From: Lachnospiraceae bacterium
GTDB taxonomy: Bacteria; Bacillota; Clostridia; Lachnospirales; Lachnospiraceae
Length of the DNA: 64,000 nt
Direction of reading: 5' to 3'
Assembly (NCBI GenBank): GCA_022791635.1
Contig: JAAVZL010000055.1
Coordinates: 41,581-105,580 of the forward strand
This document shows positions 17,689 to 27,321 of this stretch, piece after piece (positions within the stretch are counted from its first letter, which is position 1; each line of letters begins with the position of its first letter). The notes under the pieces are model-generated. The model did not search any database. It was not told the DNA's origin and saw nothing but the letters and a program-made list of their open reading frames with translations. A program made the translations under genes and the position numbers.

Positions 17689-18028
17689 TGAGGTTATGAA
17701 TAAAAAAGCGGTTGCTTTGAAATATGATGAGAATCGGAATGCGGCTCCTGTGATTGTGGCTTCTGGGATGGGATATCTTGCGGAGAAGATCGTGGAGGTG
17801 GCTAATGATAATGGGGTGCCGGTGTATGAGGATAATTCGCTGGCTACGGTGTTGACGCAGCTGAATCTGGGAGCGGAGATTCCGGAGGAGCTTTATCAGG
17901 CGGTGGTGGATATTTATGCCTATTTTTTGAAGTTTGTGCCGAAGGAGCCGCAGGGGGCTGCTGTGGAGGATTCGGGTGAGGAACGCACTACAGAAGCGGA
18001 TTCTGGGGCTTCTCAGGAAGAAGGGTGA
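17675..18028 (+). CDS. FlhB C-terminal-domain homologue (FlhX/YlqH type)
   Basis: Stand-alone homologue of the cytoplasmic domain of the export-gate protein FlhB. The sequence KKAVALKYDENRNAAPVIVA, then VPVYEDNSLATVLTQLNLGAEIPEELYQAV, matches the FlhB domain after its cleavage site. The NPTH autocleavage motif is absent, as in other FlhX proteins. The start at ATG 17675 has GAAAGGAAG upstream and overlaps the previous gene. The last 25 residues are acidic and low-complexity. Confidence 0.88.
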   Translation: MSRFNEVMNKKAVALKYDENRNAAPVIVASGMGYLAEKIVEVANDNGVPVYEDNSLATVLTQLNLGAEIPEELYQAVVDIYAYFLKFVPKEPQGAAVEDSGEERTTEADSGASQEEG

Positions 18029-18183
18029 TAGGGGCTGGGAATTGGAATTAGCCGGGAGGCATCAAGCAGGCGCCTTGGTGAGATTTTGGATTTTGGCTAG
18101 GCCGGAAGGCTGTGCAGGCTCCGGGCAAGAACCGCCACCCCTGGTCGGGGCGGCCCTCCTCCCCTGCGCCGGTACGTTTTTGC
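18029..18183. other. convergent intergenic region
   Basis: 155 G+C-rich bases between the convergent FlhX and DUF4422 genes. A hairpin of about 8 pairs (GCC-CCCC against GGGG-GGC, around 18133-18153) may serve as a terminator, but it lacks an adjacent T-run. No gene is seen. Confidence 0.35.
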
Positions 18184-19233
18184 TTATATTAGCATGTGGC
18201 GGGGGGTGTATGCAATGTTGAAGTCTTTTTTGTGGTATTGGAAGTATAGGGTGGTGAGGTTTTCTCCTAGGTAGCCGATGTAGCGGTCTGATCTTTCGCA
18301 GCCTTTCGGTTTGCTTAATTCTTCTGTTCGCTTTAAGATAGGAAAGAGCCAGTTGCAGTAGTTGCGAAAAATTTCTTTTTTTGCAATTAGTATGTTGTGG
18401 TTGTAAAAGAGTTTTTCTCCAAAGATCTTTGGTAAAGCTTTGGCATAGGTTGGCTCCAGTTCTTGTAATGCCTGTTTCATGGCATTCCAATCCTGTTCTG
18501 ATAAATAGTATTGATGGTGGGCGTATATGTTTGGGTAGTAGATGGCTGGGTATGCCAGTATTACGTCTATGTTATTTTCTGGAAGGCGGTATAGGTCTTC
18601 GTCGGAAAGTTCTAACAGTCTTCGGTAGTGGAAGAGGCCTAGGTATTCGGCGTCGGCGTGTTTTCCAATCCAGTACATGGAGGTTAGTTCGCTGTAGTTT
18701 CCGTTCTTTTGGGAGATGTTTTCTCCGATGTTGTCTTTTTGTTCGCAGACGGAGATGTCTGTGAGGGCGGCGCCGGATTGGATGGGATGCATCCAGTCTT
18801 TGAGCTCAAAGGGGGTTCGGATTGGGCGGTCTTTGTGGAATTTGGAGAGGTAGACGGCCAGGTTTGCTTTTTGTTCTCCCTGCCGCAGGGTGTGGAGGAA
18901 GGGGATTTTCTCTGTCTTTTGTTCGTATTGTTCCATTAGTTTGGCTTCTGTGGCTGCAGTGATGGGGAGGTAGTTGTGCATTCCTCTTTTTTCTAGGGCC
19001 GCGGCGATCTCCTGGTGGTAGTTGTCTTGGGCGGCTATGAGGATTTTGACTTCTTTTTGATGGAAGTCCTCCAGGGAGAGGACGGGGATTTTGTCTATGG
19101 AGGGTTGGTTGTTTTCCTTGTCTGTTACCAGAAAGGCCAGGACCTTGCAGTTTGGGTATAGGGTTTTTATGGCGTGGTATACGCTCATGGCAACCATTCT
19201 GGCTCCGTAGATGGCTATTTCTTCTGTCTTCAT
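18184..19233 (-). CDS. DUF4422 glycosyltransferase with N-terminal Rossmann-like domain
   Basis: Residues 1-105 form a nucleotide-binding-like domain (IAIYGARMVAMSVYHAI, then KVLAFLVTD and VKILIAAQDNYHQEI). Residues about 130-345 match the DUF4422 capsular-polysaccharide transferase pattern: NYSELTSMYWIGKHADAEYLGLFHYRR and YNHNILIAKKEIFRNYCNWLFP. Probably transfers a sugar in the glycan pathway encoded upstream. It is the last gene of the cluster. Codons are unusually rich in C/A at third positions compared with nearby minus-strand genes. Confidence 0.8.
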   Translation of the reverse strand: MKTEEIAIYGARMVAMSVYHAIKTLYPNCKVLAFLVTDKENNQPSIDKIPVLSLEDFHQKEVKILIAAQDNYHQEIAAALEKRGMHNYLPITAATEAKLMEQYEQKTEKIPFLHTLRQGEQKANLAVYLSKFHKDRPIRTPFELKDWMHPIQSGAALTDISVCEQKDNIGENISQKNGNYSELTSMYWIGKHADAEYLGLFHYRRLLELSDEDLYRLPENNIDVILAYPAIYYPNIYAHHQYYLSEQDWNAMKQALQELEPTYAKALPKIFGEKLFYNHNILIAKKEIFRNYCNWLFPILKRTEELSKPKGCERSDRYIGYLGENLTTLYFQYHKKDFNIAYTPRHMLI

Positions 19234-19285
19234 TTTTTCTTCGATTCCTTTCGCTGCTCCTGTTTTTCAGACGGACGGAGCTTGT

Positions 19286-20353
19286 TTATTTTCCTCTGTT
19301 GCCGGACAAATCAGCAGAAAAGCTTTCTACGGTTCTTCGGAAGCCTTCCTCTAGGGAGATCTTAGGGGTCCATCCGAGCTGCTTTAATTTGTCTACGGTT
19401 ATGAGGCTTTGCTTTTTGTAGGGGTTCTCCAGATATAGGTTGTCGTGGTTGGCGTAGGTTATCTGCAAGTGCTTCTCGGGGAAGGTTCTCACCAGAAGCT
19501 CTGCCAGCTCACGGATGGTCACCTGGCAGGCGGGGTTTGAGACATTGTATGCTTCTCCCGGCTCTCCGTGAAGGAGGACTTGGAAGTATCCGGAGACTCC
19601 GTCGTAGAGGTAGCAGAAGTTTCGGGAGGCGAGTCCGTCGCTTTTGATCAGTAAGGCTTCCTTATTTAATATGTTTGATACGAAGCCGGAGTGGACGCGT
19701 TTGTCCCGCTCAAGATCTATGGTTGGGCCAAAGGTCTGGGCCGGGCGGACTACAGATGCATGGACGCCGTATTGGCAGCTGTAGGCTTTGCAGAGATTTT
19801 CACCCAGGCGTTTGCTCTCTCCGTAGCAGCTTCTTAACTCCATGGAGTCCAGGTAGCCGCAGTCTTGCTCTTCGATGGTTTCCTTCTCTATCTTTCCGTA
19901 AATCTCGCTGCTGCTGAAATAGAGGTAGCCTTTGACTTGTTTTTCTTTTGCAAGTTCCAGGGTGTTTTTGGTTCCCAGCACGTTGGGCATGATTACGCCT
20001 ACGGGGTCCTGGCCAAAATATTGGGAGCCTGAGGTGCTGGCCGCGTGGATGATGTAGTCCAAAGGACCTTCGACCTGGAAGCGTTCTGTGACGTCGGTTA
20101 GAAGCAGGTTAAAATACTCTTTGTTTACATAGGCTCCGAATACGGCGGTTGCTCTTTTCGCATTTCGGCATAGGGCATGGATGTGGATGTGGTAGTTTTG
20201 GTATTCGTTGAGATAGATGAGCATCCATAGCATATAGGCCGGCAGCATTCCGTAGGCGCCGGTGATGAGAACTGTGGTGTTCTTAAGGCTTGGCCAGTCT
20301 ATGCCGGGCTCTCTGTATAAGTCTTCGCAGTCTTTTCTTATAATAGGGTTCAT
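19286..20353 (-). CDS. NAD-dependent epimerase/dehydratase (SDR family)
   Basis: Nucleotide-sugar modifying enzyme of the extended short-chain dehydrogenase family. The NAD site is VLITGAYGMLPAYM (about residue 30), the Ser of the active site lies in YFSSSEIYG, and the catalytic Tyr-Lys pair is SCYGESKRLGENLC. The C-terminal half (NVSNPACQVTIRELAELL) binds the sugar. Substrate unknown; 4,6-dehydratase, epimerase and decarboxylase are all possible. It lies between the AAA-ATPase pair and the DUF4422 gene. Confidence 0.88.
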   Translation of the reverse strand: MNPIIRKDCEDLYREPGIDWPSLKNTTVLITGAYGMLPAYMLWMLIYLNEYQNYHIHIHALCRNAKRATAVFGAYVNKEYFNLLLTDVTERFQVEGPLDYIIHAASTSGSQYFGQDPVGVIMPNVLGTKNTLELAKEKQVKGYLYFSSSEIYGKIEKETIEEQDCGYLDSMELRSCYGESKRLGENLCKAYSCQYGVHASVVRPAQTFGPTIDLERDKRVHSGFVSNILNKEALLIKSDGLASRNFCYLYDGVSGYFQVLLHGEPGEAYNVSNPACQVTIRELAELLVRTFPEKHLQITYANHDNLYLENPYKKQSLITVDKLKQLGWTPKISLEEGFRRTVESFSADLSGNRGK

Positions 20354-20389
20354 ATTTGTCCTCCGTTTTTTGTGGTTACTTGCACATTT

Positions 20390-22075
20390 TTATCCGATGA
20401 GAACTTTTTTGCCTTCAAAGGCAAAGCCGTATTTGTGGATTCGTTCCGGTTCAATTCCCCTAGCCTCCAGGGCGGCGGCGTAGTGTTTCTCTTCTATCTG
20501 GGTGAGGGCAGACTGTACCGTCTCCTCTAATGTCCTCTCCTCGTCTGGCTCATGTACCTTGAATTCTAATATGATTGCCGGGTCTTCTTTCCCGCATGGC
20601 TCCAGCATCACATCATATCGGCCAAATCCGCTCTCACGGTTGGAGGTCAGGGTATAGCGCCCGCGAAGTTCTACCAGTAGTCCCAGTACAAAGCCGTGAT
20701 AGAAGCGTTCTGGTTCTGTAGCTTCCGAAGGCTTTTTCCCTGTGTCAAAAGAACTGAAGGTCGCTAATGCAACCTTATTCATATAAATATTCATTTCCTT
20801 TCGGTTGCCGCACAATAAAGCCTTAATGAATCCGTTGTAGGAAGGCCGATCCTCCTTAAACCATCTCTTGATCAGGTTATGAAACATATTCCGCACTTCC
20901 CGATTGGTCAAAACCAGCTCATACTCCTCACTGCCGTATTCCTCGCAAAAGGTGTAGCTCTCCGCCTTTAGGTAGCCGCTGGCTAACAGGAGGCTCCAGA
21001 TCGCATTTTCATCCCCTTCCAGCGCTCCGTACACAATCTGCTCATCAAGTTCTATCCGAAGTGTCTTTCCCTCCAGCAAATCCTCCATTGTCTCCTTTAC
21101 TTCCCGGCTGCCCTCACGAATTAATTTTCCTACCAGACTGTTGCTGCTGGTGTTGGCCCAATAGGCGGAAAGTTTCCCTGTTTTTAAAAAATTCAGGATA
21201 GACCAAGGATTATAGATGTCTCGATGTGTTCCAAAGATAAATCCATCATACCATCTTTTTACTGCTTCCTGCTCTTTTGAAAGTCCGTACTCCTCCAGAG
21301 CCTTCCAAACCTCTGGCTCCGTAAATCCAAAACACTCTGCATAAGCGTCAGATGTGGTTGTCACTACCGTAAGATTATTCAAATCCGAGAAAATGGATTC
21401 CTTGCTCACTCGGGCAATTCCTGTCATGATGGCACGCTCTAAATAGGGATTTGTCTTAAAGGTAGCGTTAAAAAGGATTCTGGTAAATGTAGCCATATCA
21501 TCCCAATAGCCATTCACATAGGCCTCTTGCATGGGCGTATCATATTCATCCAGCAAAATAATGACTTTTTTGCCATAGTAACGGAATAAATATTCTGACA
21601 GCTGATTCAGCGCCAGTACGGCATCCACATCCCCCATATCCTTTGTTTTTCTTTGAAAAGCTTCTTTTTCCTGTTCTGTAAGGCACTCACCCTCCAGCAG
21701 AAATACATTTCTGGCATACTCTCTGGCTATCAGTTCACATATCAGCTTGTGGGAAATGCAAAAATCAGCACCTTTTACATCTGCAAAGCTTAGAAAAATA
21801 ACCGGATAGGTTCCCTGTAGCTTCCGGTATTTTTCTTCCTTCCAGATGGTAAGACCCTCAAATAAATCGCCACGTCCGGCATATTTCACAGAAAAAAACT
21901 GCTCTGTCATGCTCATGGTCAGAGTCTTTCCAAAACGTCTGGGGCGGGTGATTAAGGTTGCCATATCCTGATTTTCCCACCACTCTTTGATAAAGCCGGT
22001 TTTGTCTATATAGAAGTTATCATTGGTAATCAATTGTTCGAAATTCTGGTGTCCGATTCCTACGGTTCTTGGCAT
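20390..22075 (-). CDS. AAA-ATPase-like / PD-(D/E)XK nuclease-superfamily protein (copy 1)
   Basis: 561-aa protein of the family that joins an AAA-ATPase-like N-terminal domain (PF09820 type) to a C-terminal PD-(D/E)XK domain. Seen here: TLITRPRRFGKTLTMSM (P-loop GKT), KVIILLDEYDTPMQEAY (Walker B), ATFKTNPYLERAIMTGI, and near the end RYDVMLEP then AIILEFKVHEPDEE (nuclease-like D...ExK). Role unknown; defence or toxin-like roles have been proposed for such proteins. It is a tandem paralogue of the next gene and shares its short leader. Confidence 0.85.
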   Translation of the reverse strand: MPRTVGIGHQNFEQLITNDNFYIDKTGFIKEWWENQDMATLITRPRRFGKTLTMSMTEQFFSVKYAGRGDLFEGLTIWKEEKYRKLQGTYPVIFLSFADVKGADFCISHKLICELIAREYARNVFLLEGECLTEQEKEAFQRKTKDMGDVDAVLALNQLSEYLFRYYGKKVIILLDEYDTPMQEAYVNGYWDDMATFTRILFNATFKTNPYLERAIMTGIARVSKESIFSDLNNLTVVTTTSDAYAECFGFTEPEVWKALEEYGLSKEQEAVKRWYDGFIFGTHRDIYNPWSILNFLKTGKLSAYWANTSSNSLVGKLIREGSREVKETMEDLLEGKTLRIELDEQIVYGALEGDENAIWSLLLASGYLKAESYTFCEEYGSEEYELVLTNREVRNMFHNLIKRWFKEDRPSYNGFIKALLCGNRKEMNIYMNKVALATFSSFDTGKKPSEATEPERFYHGFVLGLLVELRGRYTLTSNRESGFGRYDVMLEPCGKEDPAIILEFKVHEPDEERTLEETVQSALTQIEEKHYAAALEARGIEPERIHKYGFAFEGKKVLIG

Positions 22076-22139
22076 GTGTGTACCGTCCTTTCATGGCCCA
22101 TTTTTACAGCCTTCTGGTATTTCTTAAAAATATATCTTA

Positions 22140-23822
22140 TCAACCAATCAAAACCTTTTTTCCGCAAAAAGCGAATCCATACTTGCGTATCTTCTCTTTT
22201 GGAGCTCCTTTTTCCACAAGGATAGACTCATATTTCTTCGCTTCTATCTGCTGCAGAGCCGCCTTCACGGTATCTGTAAGCTCCTTTTCGTCATCCATAT
22301 CCTGTACCTTGAATTCCAGTATGATTCCATCGTCATCCTTTTTGGGCTCCAGCATCACATCATATCGGTCAAATCCGCTCTCACGGTTGGAGGTCAGGGT
22401 ATAGCGCCCGCGAAGTTCTACCAGTAGTCCCAGTACAAAGCCGTGATAGAAGCGTTCTGGTTCTGTAGCTTCCGAAGGTTTATTTCCAACATCAAAACTG
22501 CTGAATGTAGCAAGAGTTACTTTGTTCATATAGTAATTCATGGCCTTCAAATCATTGGACAGCAATGCCTTGATAAAGTCATTATAGTTTTCATCCTGCT
22601 CCGAAAACCAACCCCGAATCATGTTCTCAAACATCATCCGCACTTCACGGTTTGTCAGGGTCAGAGTATAGTACCAGCGGCCTGTCTCTTCTACATATTC
22701 CACCTGAAGAACTTTCAGATAGCCGCTTGCGAGAAGAAGGCTCCAGACCGAATTTCTTTTTGTATTCAATTCTCCATAAACAATCTGCTCGTCAATCTCC
22801 ACCCGAAAGGCCTCGCCCCGCAGCAGGCCCTCCAGCCTTTGCTTCACCTCTTTATTTCCTTCCCGAATCAGTTTTCCCACCAAACTGTTGGAACTGGAAT
22901 TGGCCCAATAAGCTCTTACCTTTCCTGTATCCAGATAATTTATAATAGACCAGGGATTGTAGATATCCGGATGGCTGCCAAATACAAAACCATCATACCA
23001 CCTTTTTACCTCCGGCTTTTTGTCAGACATCCCAAATTCATCCAATGCCGCAAAAACCTCCGCCTCCGTAAAGCCAAAGCAATCCGCATACTCATCTGAG
23101 GTAGTCGTCACTACCTTGAGATTATTTAAATCGGAAAAGATGGATTCTCTGCTCACCCGCGTGATACCGGTCATAATGGCCCGCTCCAGATAGGGGTTTG
23201 TCTTAAAGGTTGAATTAAACAGGCTACTGGTAAAAGATACCAGTTCTTCCCAATACCCATTTACATAGGCCTCCTGCATGGGAGTATCATATTCATCCAA
23301 AAGAATAATTACCTTTTTATTGTAGTAACGGAACAGAAAAGAAGATAAATAATGAAGGCACATCGTTGCATCCCCCTCATTCATCGTTTCTGATATCCGA
23401 TTAAAGTAATCCTTCTCCCCTGGGGTCAGCAATTCCCCCTCCAAAAGGAAATAATTCTGTATATATAAATCGCGAAGTACTTGACAGATCCGATAGCGAA
23501 CCTTTTCATAGCTGTTTTCCTTTACATTGGCAAAGGAAAGGCTTATCACAGGATAAGTCCCCTGCAATTCTCTGTACTTTTCATCCTTCCAGATAGTCAG
23601 TCCTTCAAACAGCTCTCCTCGTCCTGTATATTTTATGGAAAAGAACTGCTCTGTCATGCTCATGGTCAGGGTCTTCCCGAAGCGTCTGGGACGGGTGATT
23701 AGTGTTACGGAATCTCCGCTTTCCCACCATTCCTTAATAAATTTTGTTTTATCTATATAAAAATTATCATTTGTAATCAACCACTCAAAATCCTGATGCC
23801 CGATTCCCACGGTTCTTGCCAT
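22140..23822 (-). CDS. AAA-ATPase-like / PD-(D/E)XK nuclease-superfamily protein (copy 2)
   Basis: 560 aa, same architecture as the gene downstream: TLITRPRRFGKTLTMSM, KKVIILLDEYDTPMQEAYV and C-terminal RYDVMLEPKKDDDGIILEFKV. The proteins are alike over their whole length but diverge strongly in the middle, except for a 134-base block that is almost identical in DNA. A separate promoter (23907-23935) precedes it. Nothing in the sequence ties it to glycan synthesis, so it appears to be a passenger within the cluster. Confidence 0.85.
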   Translation of the reverse strand: MARTVGIGHQDFEWLITNDNFYIDKTKFIKEWWESGDSVTLITRPRRFGKTLTMSMTEQFFSIKYTGRGELFEGLTIWKDEKYRELQGTYPVISLSFANVKENSYEKVRYRICQVLRDLYIQNYFLLEGELLTPGEKDYFNRISETMNEGDATMCLHYLSSFLFRYYNKKVIILLDEYDTPMQEAYVNGYWEELVSFTSSLFNSTFKTNPYLERAIMTGITRVSRESIFSDLNNLKVVTTTSDEYADCFGFTEAEVFAALDEFGMSDKKPEVKRWYDGFVFGSHPDIYNPWSIINYLDTGKVRAYWANSSSNSLVGKLIREGNKEVKQRLEGLLRGEAFRVEIDEQIVYGELNTKRNSVWSLLLASGYLKVLQVEYVEETGRWYYTLTLTNREVRMMFENMIRGWFSEQDENYNDFIKALLSNDLKAMNYYMNKVTLATFSSFDVGNKPSEATEPERFYHGFVLGLLVELRGRYTLTSNRESGFDRYDVMLEPKKDDDGIILEFKVQDMDDEKELTDTVKAALQQIEAKKYESILVEKGAPKEKIRKYGFAFCGKKVLIG

Positions 23823-23906
23823 ATCTACACCGTCCTTTTATGGCCCGCTTTACAGCCTGCTGGTATTTCTAATAAACAACATTAAAAACAGCCCTCTGTT
23901 GTTACC

Positions 23907-23935
23907 AGTATAACAACTTTGGGCTTGGGGTTCAA
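23907..23935 (-). promoter_or_regulatory. predicted sigma-A promoter of the AAA-ATPase pair
   Basis: TTGAAC and TATACT separated by 17 bases on the minus strand, about 85 bases before the start at 23822. This makes the two paralogues independent of the surrounding glycan operon. Confidence 0.55.
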
Positions 23936-23968
23936 TGGCTGTATAGGGAATATTTTTCTATAATATAT

Positions 23969-25072
23969 TTAAGATCCTCCAAGAGCTTCGGCGCTATAGA
24001 GCCTGCTCCGTACTGCCTCTATCTCTTTCTTATTATATGGATTAATTTTATGATTGGCTATGGTTTTCTCTGTGTACTGGTTTCTAAGCCCTATCACTCC
24101 CTCTGGCATCAGAACCTCTCTTGGCAGGCATCGCATGGTTCCAATCTTCTGGCTTTGATTGCCTATGCGGAAGCCCTTTTCTATCATCAGTCTTGTCTCA
24201 TAAAAAGTGTTGAAGGTCCCGTTCAAGGTTCCGTCCTCTTGCACAAAGGCTTCCTCTTCATAGATCTCCAGCATCTCTCGTATGATCTCATTATGCTTTA
24301 CAGCGCCAAGACCAGAGCCGGAATTCAGCTGTCCTCCATCGTCAATTCCAATAAAGGCCTCATGATATAAAAGAGCATCCAATGGTCTTAAAAGCTCTAC
24401 GTCCGTATCCAAATAGATTCCTCCATAATGATACAGAATTTCTTTTCTGGCCACATCTGTGGCATACATATATTGTTTATGCTCCAAAGCCTTCTCGGCA
24501 TATCTGTATTTACGAAAATCAAAGTTTGACTCATTCCACTCTATGATCTCATAGCCCGGGCAAAGGTTTTTCCAGGTTTCTATATTTCTCTCATATTCCT
24601 TTGGGAGCTTTTCCTCTCCGAGCCAGAAATAATGAATCACTTTTGGGATCATAGGCCTATCTGTCTCACGTAAATGGAATTGTCCCGGAAGTGTCTTTTC
24701 TGCAAGAAAGGAATAGACGTATGCCTCCGCCTGATCCAGTTCCTTTACCTGATCCAGCTGTTTGATCATAAACAGGGAATAATAGGGAGTGATCAGTAAC
24801 GTAAAACTCTGTGGTCTTTTATTTCTTGTATACATCGCGCAAAAATGTTTCAGAGAAATCACTTTGACACGAATGTCCTGACTGACTATACAGCAGGTTC
24901 CATCCAGGCTATCATTCCCATCTATGATAAATTCCAGGCTTTCCGATGGGAAAAGCTCATAGTAAGACTGTATAAGAAGCTTTGCCGCTGCTCCTGCGCC
25001 ATATAGAATCACCCGCTGCTTTTTTCGAAACAGTTCCTCAAGACTTGCCACATCATTCTTAAGCTTCAGCAT
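23969..25072 (-). CDS. capsular-type glycosyltransferase (DXD sugar-binding family) with N-terminal Rossmann-like domain
   Basis: Residues 15-135 form a nucleotide-binding-like domain (QRVILYGAGAAAKLLIQSY). Residues about 140-360 are a glycosyltransferase of the Gly_transf_sug/OCH1-like family: MIPKVIHYFWLGEEKLPKEY, YATDVARKEILYHYGGIYLD and the metal-binding DTDVE. Cytoplasmic, no membrane helix. It adds one sugar in the glycan pathway; donor and acceptor are unknown. Confidence 0.86.
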   Translation of the reverse strand: MLKLKNDVASLEELFRKKQRVILYGAGAAAKLLIQSYYELFPSESLEFIIDGNDSLDGTCCIVSQDIRVKVISLKHFCAMYTRNKRPQSFTLLITPYYSLFMIKQLDQVKELDQAEAYVYSFLAEKTLPGQFHLRETDRPMIPKVIHYFWLGEEKLPKEYERNIETWKNLCPGYEIIEWNESNFDFRKYRYAEKALEHKQYMYATDVARKEILYHYGGIYLDTDVELLRPLDALLYHEAFIGIDDGGQLNSGSGLGAVKHNEIIREMLEIYEEEAFVQEDGTLNGTFNTFYETRLMIEKGFRIGNQSQKIGTMRCLPREVLMPEGVIGLRNQYTEKTIANHKINPYNKKEIEAVRSRLYSAEALGGS

Positions 25073-25127
25073 ACGTTTTTTCTCCCGTCTTATGCTTCCT
25101 CAGATTTATCTTCTGTCATGGTTTCGC

Positions 25128-27272
25128 TCACACTTGGAAAATATTAAATGTCTGACATAAAAACTCATCTGTCAATACCATGGAGGTTATTTCTTGCAGC
25201 TTTAATGTTGTATATTCTTTATCTAAAAAGCCCAATATCATATCTGGTATATTCTGATTTACTTGCGTATTTAATAAATCAGGACATAATTCTGACAATT
25301 CTCTTGTATATTCCATAATGCTATTCTGTATGGCATTTACTATCTCGCAATGGTCTTTTGTGCGAGACTCTTTCATAAAACTTACCTCGCCGTCATCGGT
25401 GATGAAATCAAATGTGGGCTCACAGGATGTTAATACCATTTCCAAAAATAAATAGTATTTGTAAACATTCAAGTCAATTTCAAAGGCACCTTTGGACGGA
25501 TAAAAGGTTTCCACCTGAATATCTCTGTCTATTTCTCCTCTGTCCGGCTCTCTTCTCAAGAAATAAAAGCCCAAAAACTCTTTTTCCTTCACCAGCTTTT
25601 CCAGTCCATTTTGTACTTTTCCGGCCGCTACAAAGTCAATAAAAGCGATCTTTTTGTGCATGGGAATTCCAGTAGCGGAAATATATTGCAGATAGTGATT
25701 CCTCTCTCTGGCGCTCTGCTCAAGAATTTCTTTCTGATACTTGTCCAGATAAATCATAAGCTTCTCATGATTGTCAGCTTTGATTGTTTCCGCAAAAGTA
25801 TCTGTGTCCACGTGAAATCGCTTGTTAAACAGCTGGGAGATGCTGCCCCAAAAGTCCATGCTGGCAACATGATAAATGTCAGCCGTATCCCATATGGTAG
25901 CTGCTAATATTGCTCTTCTGGAAGTATAAAAATATTCGCCCTCCGGATATTCTTCTTCTGGCTCCTTTTCGCAAATCACCCTGCAAAGCTTCTCAATTAA
26001 GTAAGCGTCTCTTGAGGGATATAATACATAGTCGCATCCAGATTTACGTACCTGCTGCATAAGCCACACAGTAAAATAGAAAATCATAGGAGCAATTAAT
26101 AAATAGGAAAACTCCTGCAAATTTTCAATTTTAGGCTTTCCTTTTGTTCCGTATAGAGCAAAGGGATCCTGAAACGCTTTTTCGCACAGACATCCGATTG
26201 TCAAATGGTCCAAAAAGCTTAGATCCCTTGCCAGAAGTCCCCGGAAGCTTGAGCTCTCCAGCATTTCTCTTGCGCTCATGACGGGAAAGGCATCCATTCC
26301 CGCTGCCTTTGCATTCATAATATCTGCTATCTCATTGTCCCCAATATGTAAACAATCACAGCCTTTATATCCGTCCCTTTTTCGGTCCTTCAAATAGATA
26401 TCAAACAACGCTTCGCTTTTTGCCGTTCCTTTTTCACAGGATACATAAAGCGCTTCGTATCCTTCATAGCCGCACTTTCGCAACAGCTGCGCAATGATTC
26501 TCTGAGGCAAATACATATCTGAAATAAGATAGATTTTCTTTTTTCCCCTTATACTGTTAAAAAGAGCGCGCATCCGTTTTCTCGGAACGATATATTCCAT
26601 TTCCGTTGCAATCTCTAATGCCTGAATCTCTTCCATTTTGGATTCGTTGATACCGCTCAGTCTTTGAAGCCTTTCATAAATATCCTCAAGGGTTGGATTC
26701 CCTTTTTCCTCATAAAGCTGTCTTTCTGCTTCTATTCGTAAGTGAGCAAATCCCGGAAAGGATTTCTTTTTTTCCATGATTGTGAAAATATCGGCAGGGT
26801 ATAATACTTTTCGCATCAACAGCGTATCAAATACGTCGAAAGATATGATGCTATGCTTTTCTATTTCGTTTTTTAAATCCTCTATGCTTTGCTTAAAATA
26901 GGGGATATCATTTTCCTGATTTACATAAATCTTGGATAAGTCATTTCCTTTTACATCGTATACCGTAATCCCGTTTTGCTTACAGAAGCCTGAAATTCTA
27001 TGGTAAATAACCCCCATAACTGCCGGACGGGCTATCACAATGATTGTTTTTACCTTTAAATCCAGTACATCCTCATAATCAAGGATCGGCTTTCCCCAGG
27101 CAGTCCCCTCTTTTTTCTTTCCGTCCATTAAGCCAACGATGCGATAAGCCTGTATTCTGGATAAAAGCTCTCCCGTATTTTTCCCTATCCCATACAGAAT
27201 GAGCGGCTCCTTACTTCTTTTCGAAAAATGCTTTTCAAATTCCTGGTAAATATATTCTGCTTCATGGTACAT
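25128..27272 (-). CDS. COG5610-type HAD-superfamily protein with N-terminal Rossmann-like domain
   Basis: 714-aa protein. Residues 15-110 form a nucleotide-binding-like domain (LILYGIGKNTGELLSRI). Residues about 140-360 form a HAD fold with all catalytic parts: ISFDVFDTLLMRK (DxxDT), IYLISDMYLP, GTAKSEALFDIYL and CLHIGDNEIADIMNAKAAG. The second half (about 380-714) is a separate domain with YPSRDAYLIEKLCR and FIDFVAAGKVQNGL, often linked to glycosyltransferases in polysaccharide clusters. The substrate may be a sugar phosphate. This is inference. Confidence 0.8.
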   Translation of the reverse strand: MYHEAEYIYQEFEKHFSKRSKEPLILYGIGKNTGELLSRIQAYRIVGLMDGKKKEGTAWGKPILDYEDVLDLKVKTIIVIARPAVMGVIYHRISGFCKQNGITVYDVKGNDLSKIYVNQENDIPYFKQSIEDLKNEIEKHSIISFDVFDTLLMRKVLYPADIFTIMEKKKSFPGFAHLRIEAERQLYEEKGNPTLEDIYERLQRLSGINESKMEEIQALEIATEMEYIVPRKRMRALFNSIRGKKKIYLISDMYLPQRIIAQLLRKCGYEGYEALYVSCEKGTAKSEALFDIYLKDRKRDGYKGCDCLHIGDNEIADIMNAKAAGMDAFPVMSAREMLESSSFRGLLARDLSFLDHLTIGCLCEKAFQDPFALYGTKGKPKIENLQEFSYLLIAPMIFYFTVWLMQQVRKSGCDYVLYPSRDAYLIEKLCRVICEKEPEEEYPEGEYFYTSRRAILAATIWDTADIYHVASMDFWGSISQLFNKRFHVDTDTFAETIKADNHEKLMIYLDKYQKEILEQSARERNHYLQYISATGIPMHKKIAFIDFVAAGKVQNGLEKLVKEKEFLGFYFLRREPDRGEIDRDIQVETFYPSKGAFEIDLNVYKYYLFLEMVLTSCEPTFDFITDDGEVSFMKESRTKDHCEIVNAIQNSIMEYTRELSELCPDLLNTQVNQNIPDMILGFLDKEYTTLKLQEITSMVLTDEFLCQTFNIFQV

Positions 27273-27321
27273 ATGCTACGATCTCCAATATAAACCTATA
27301 TTTTTTCTTTACAGGAACTCT

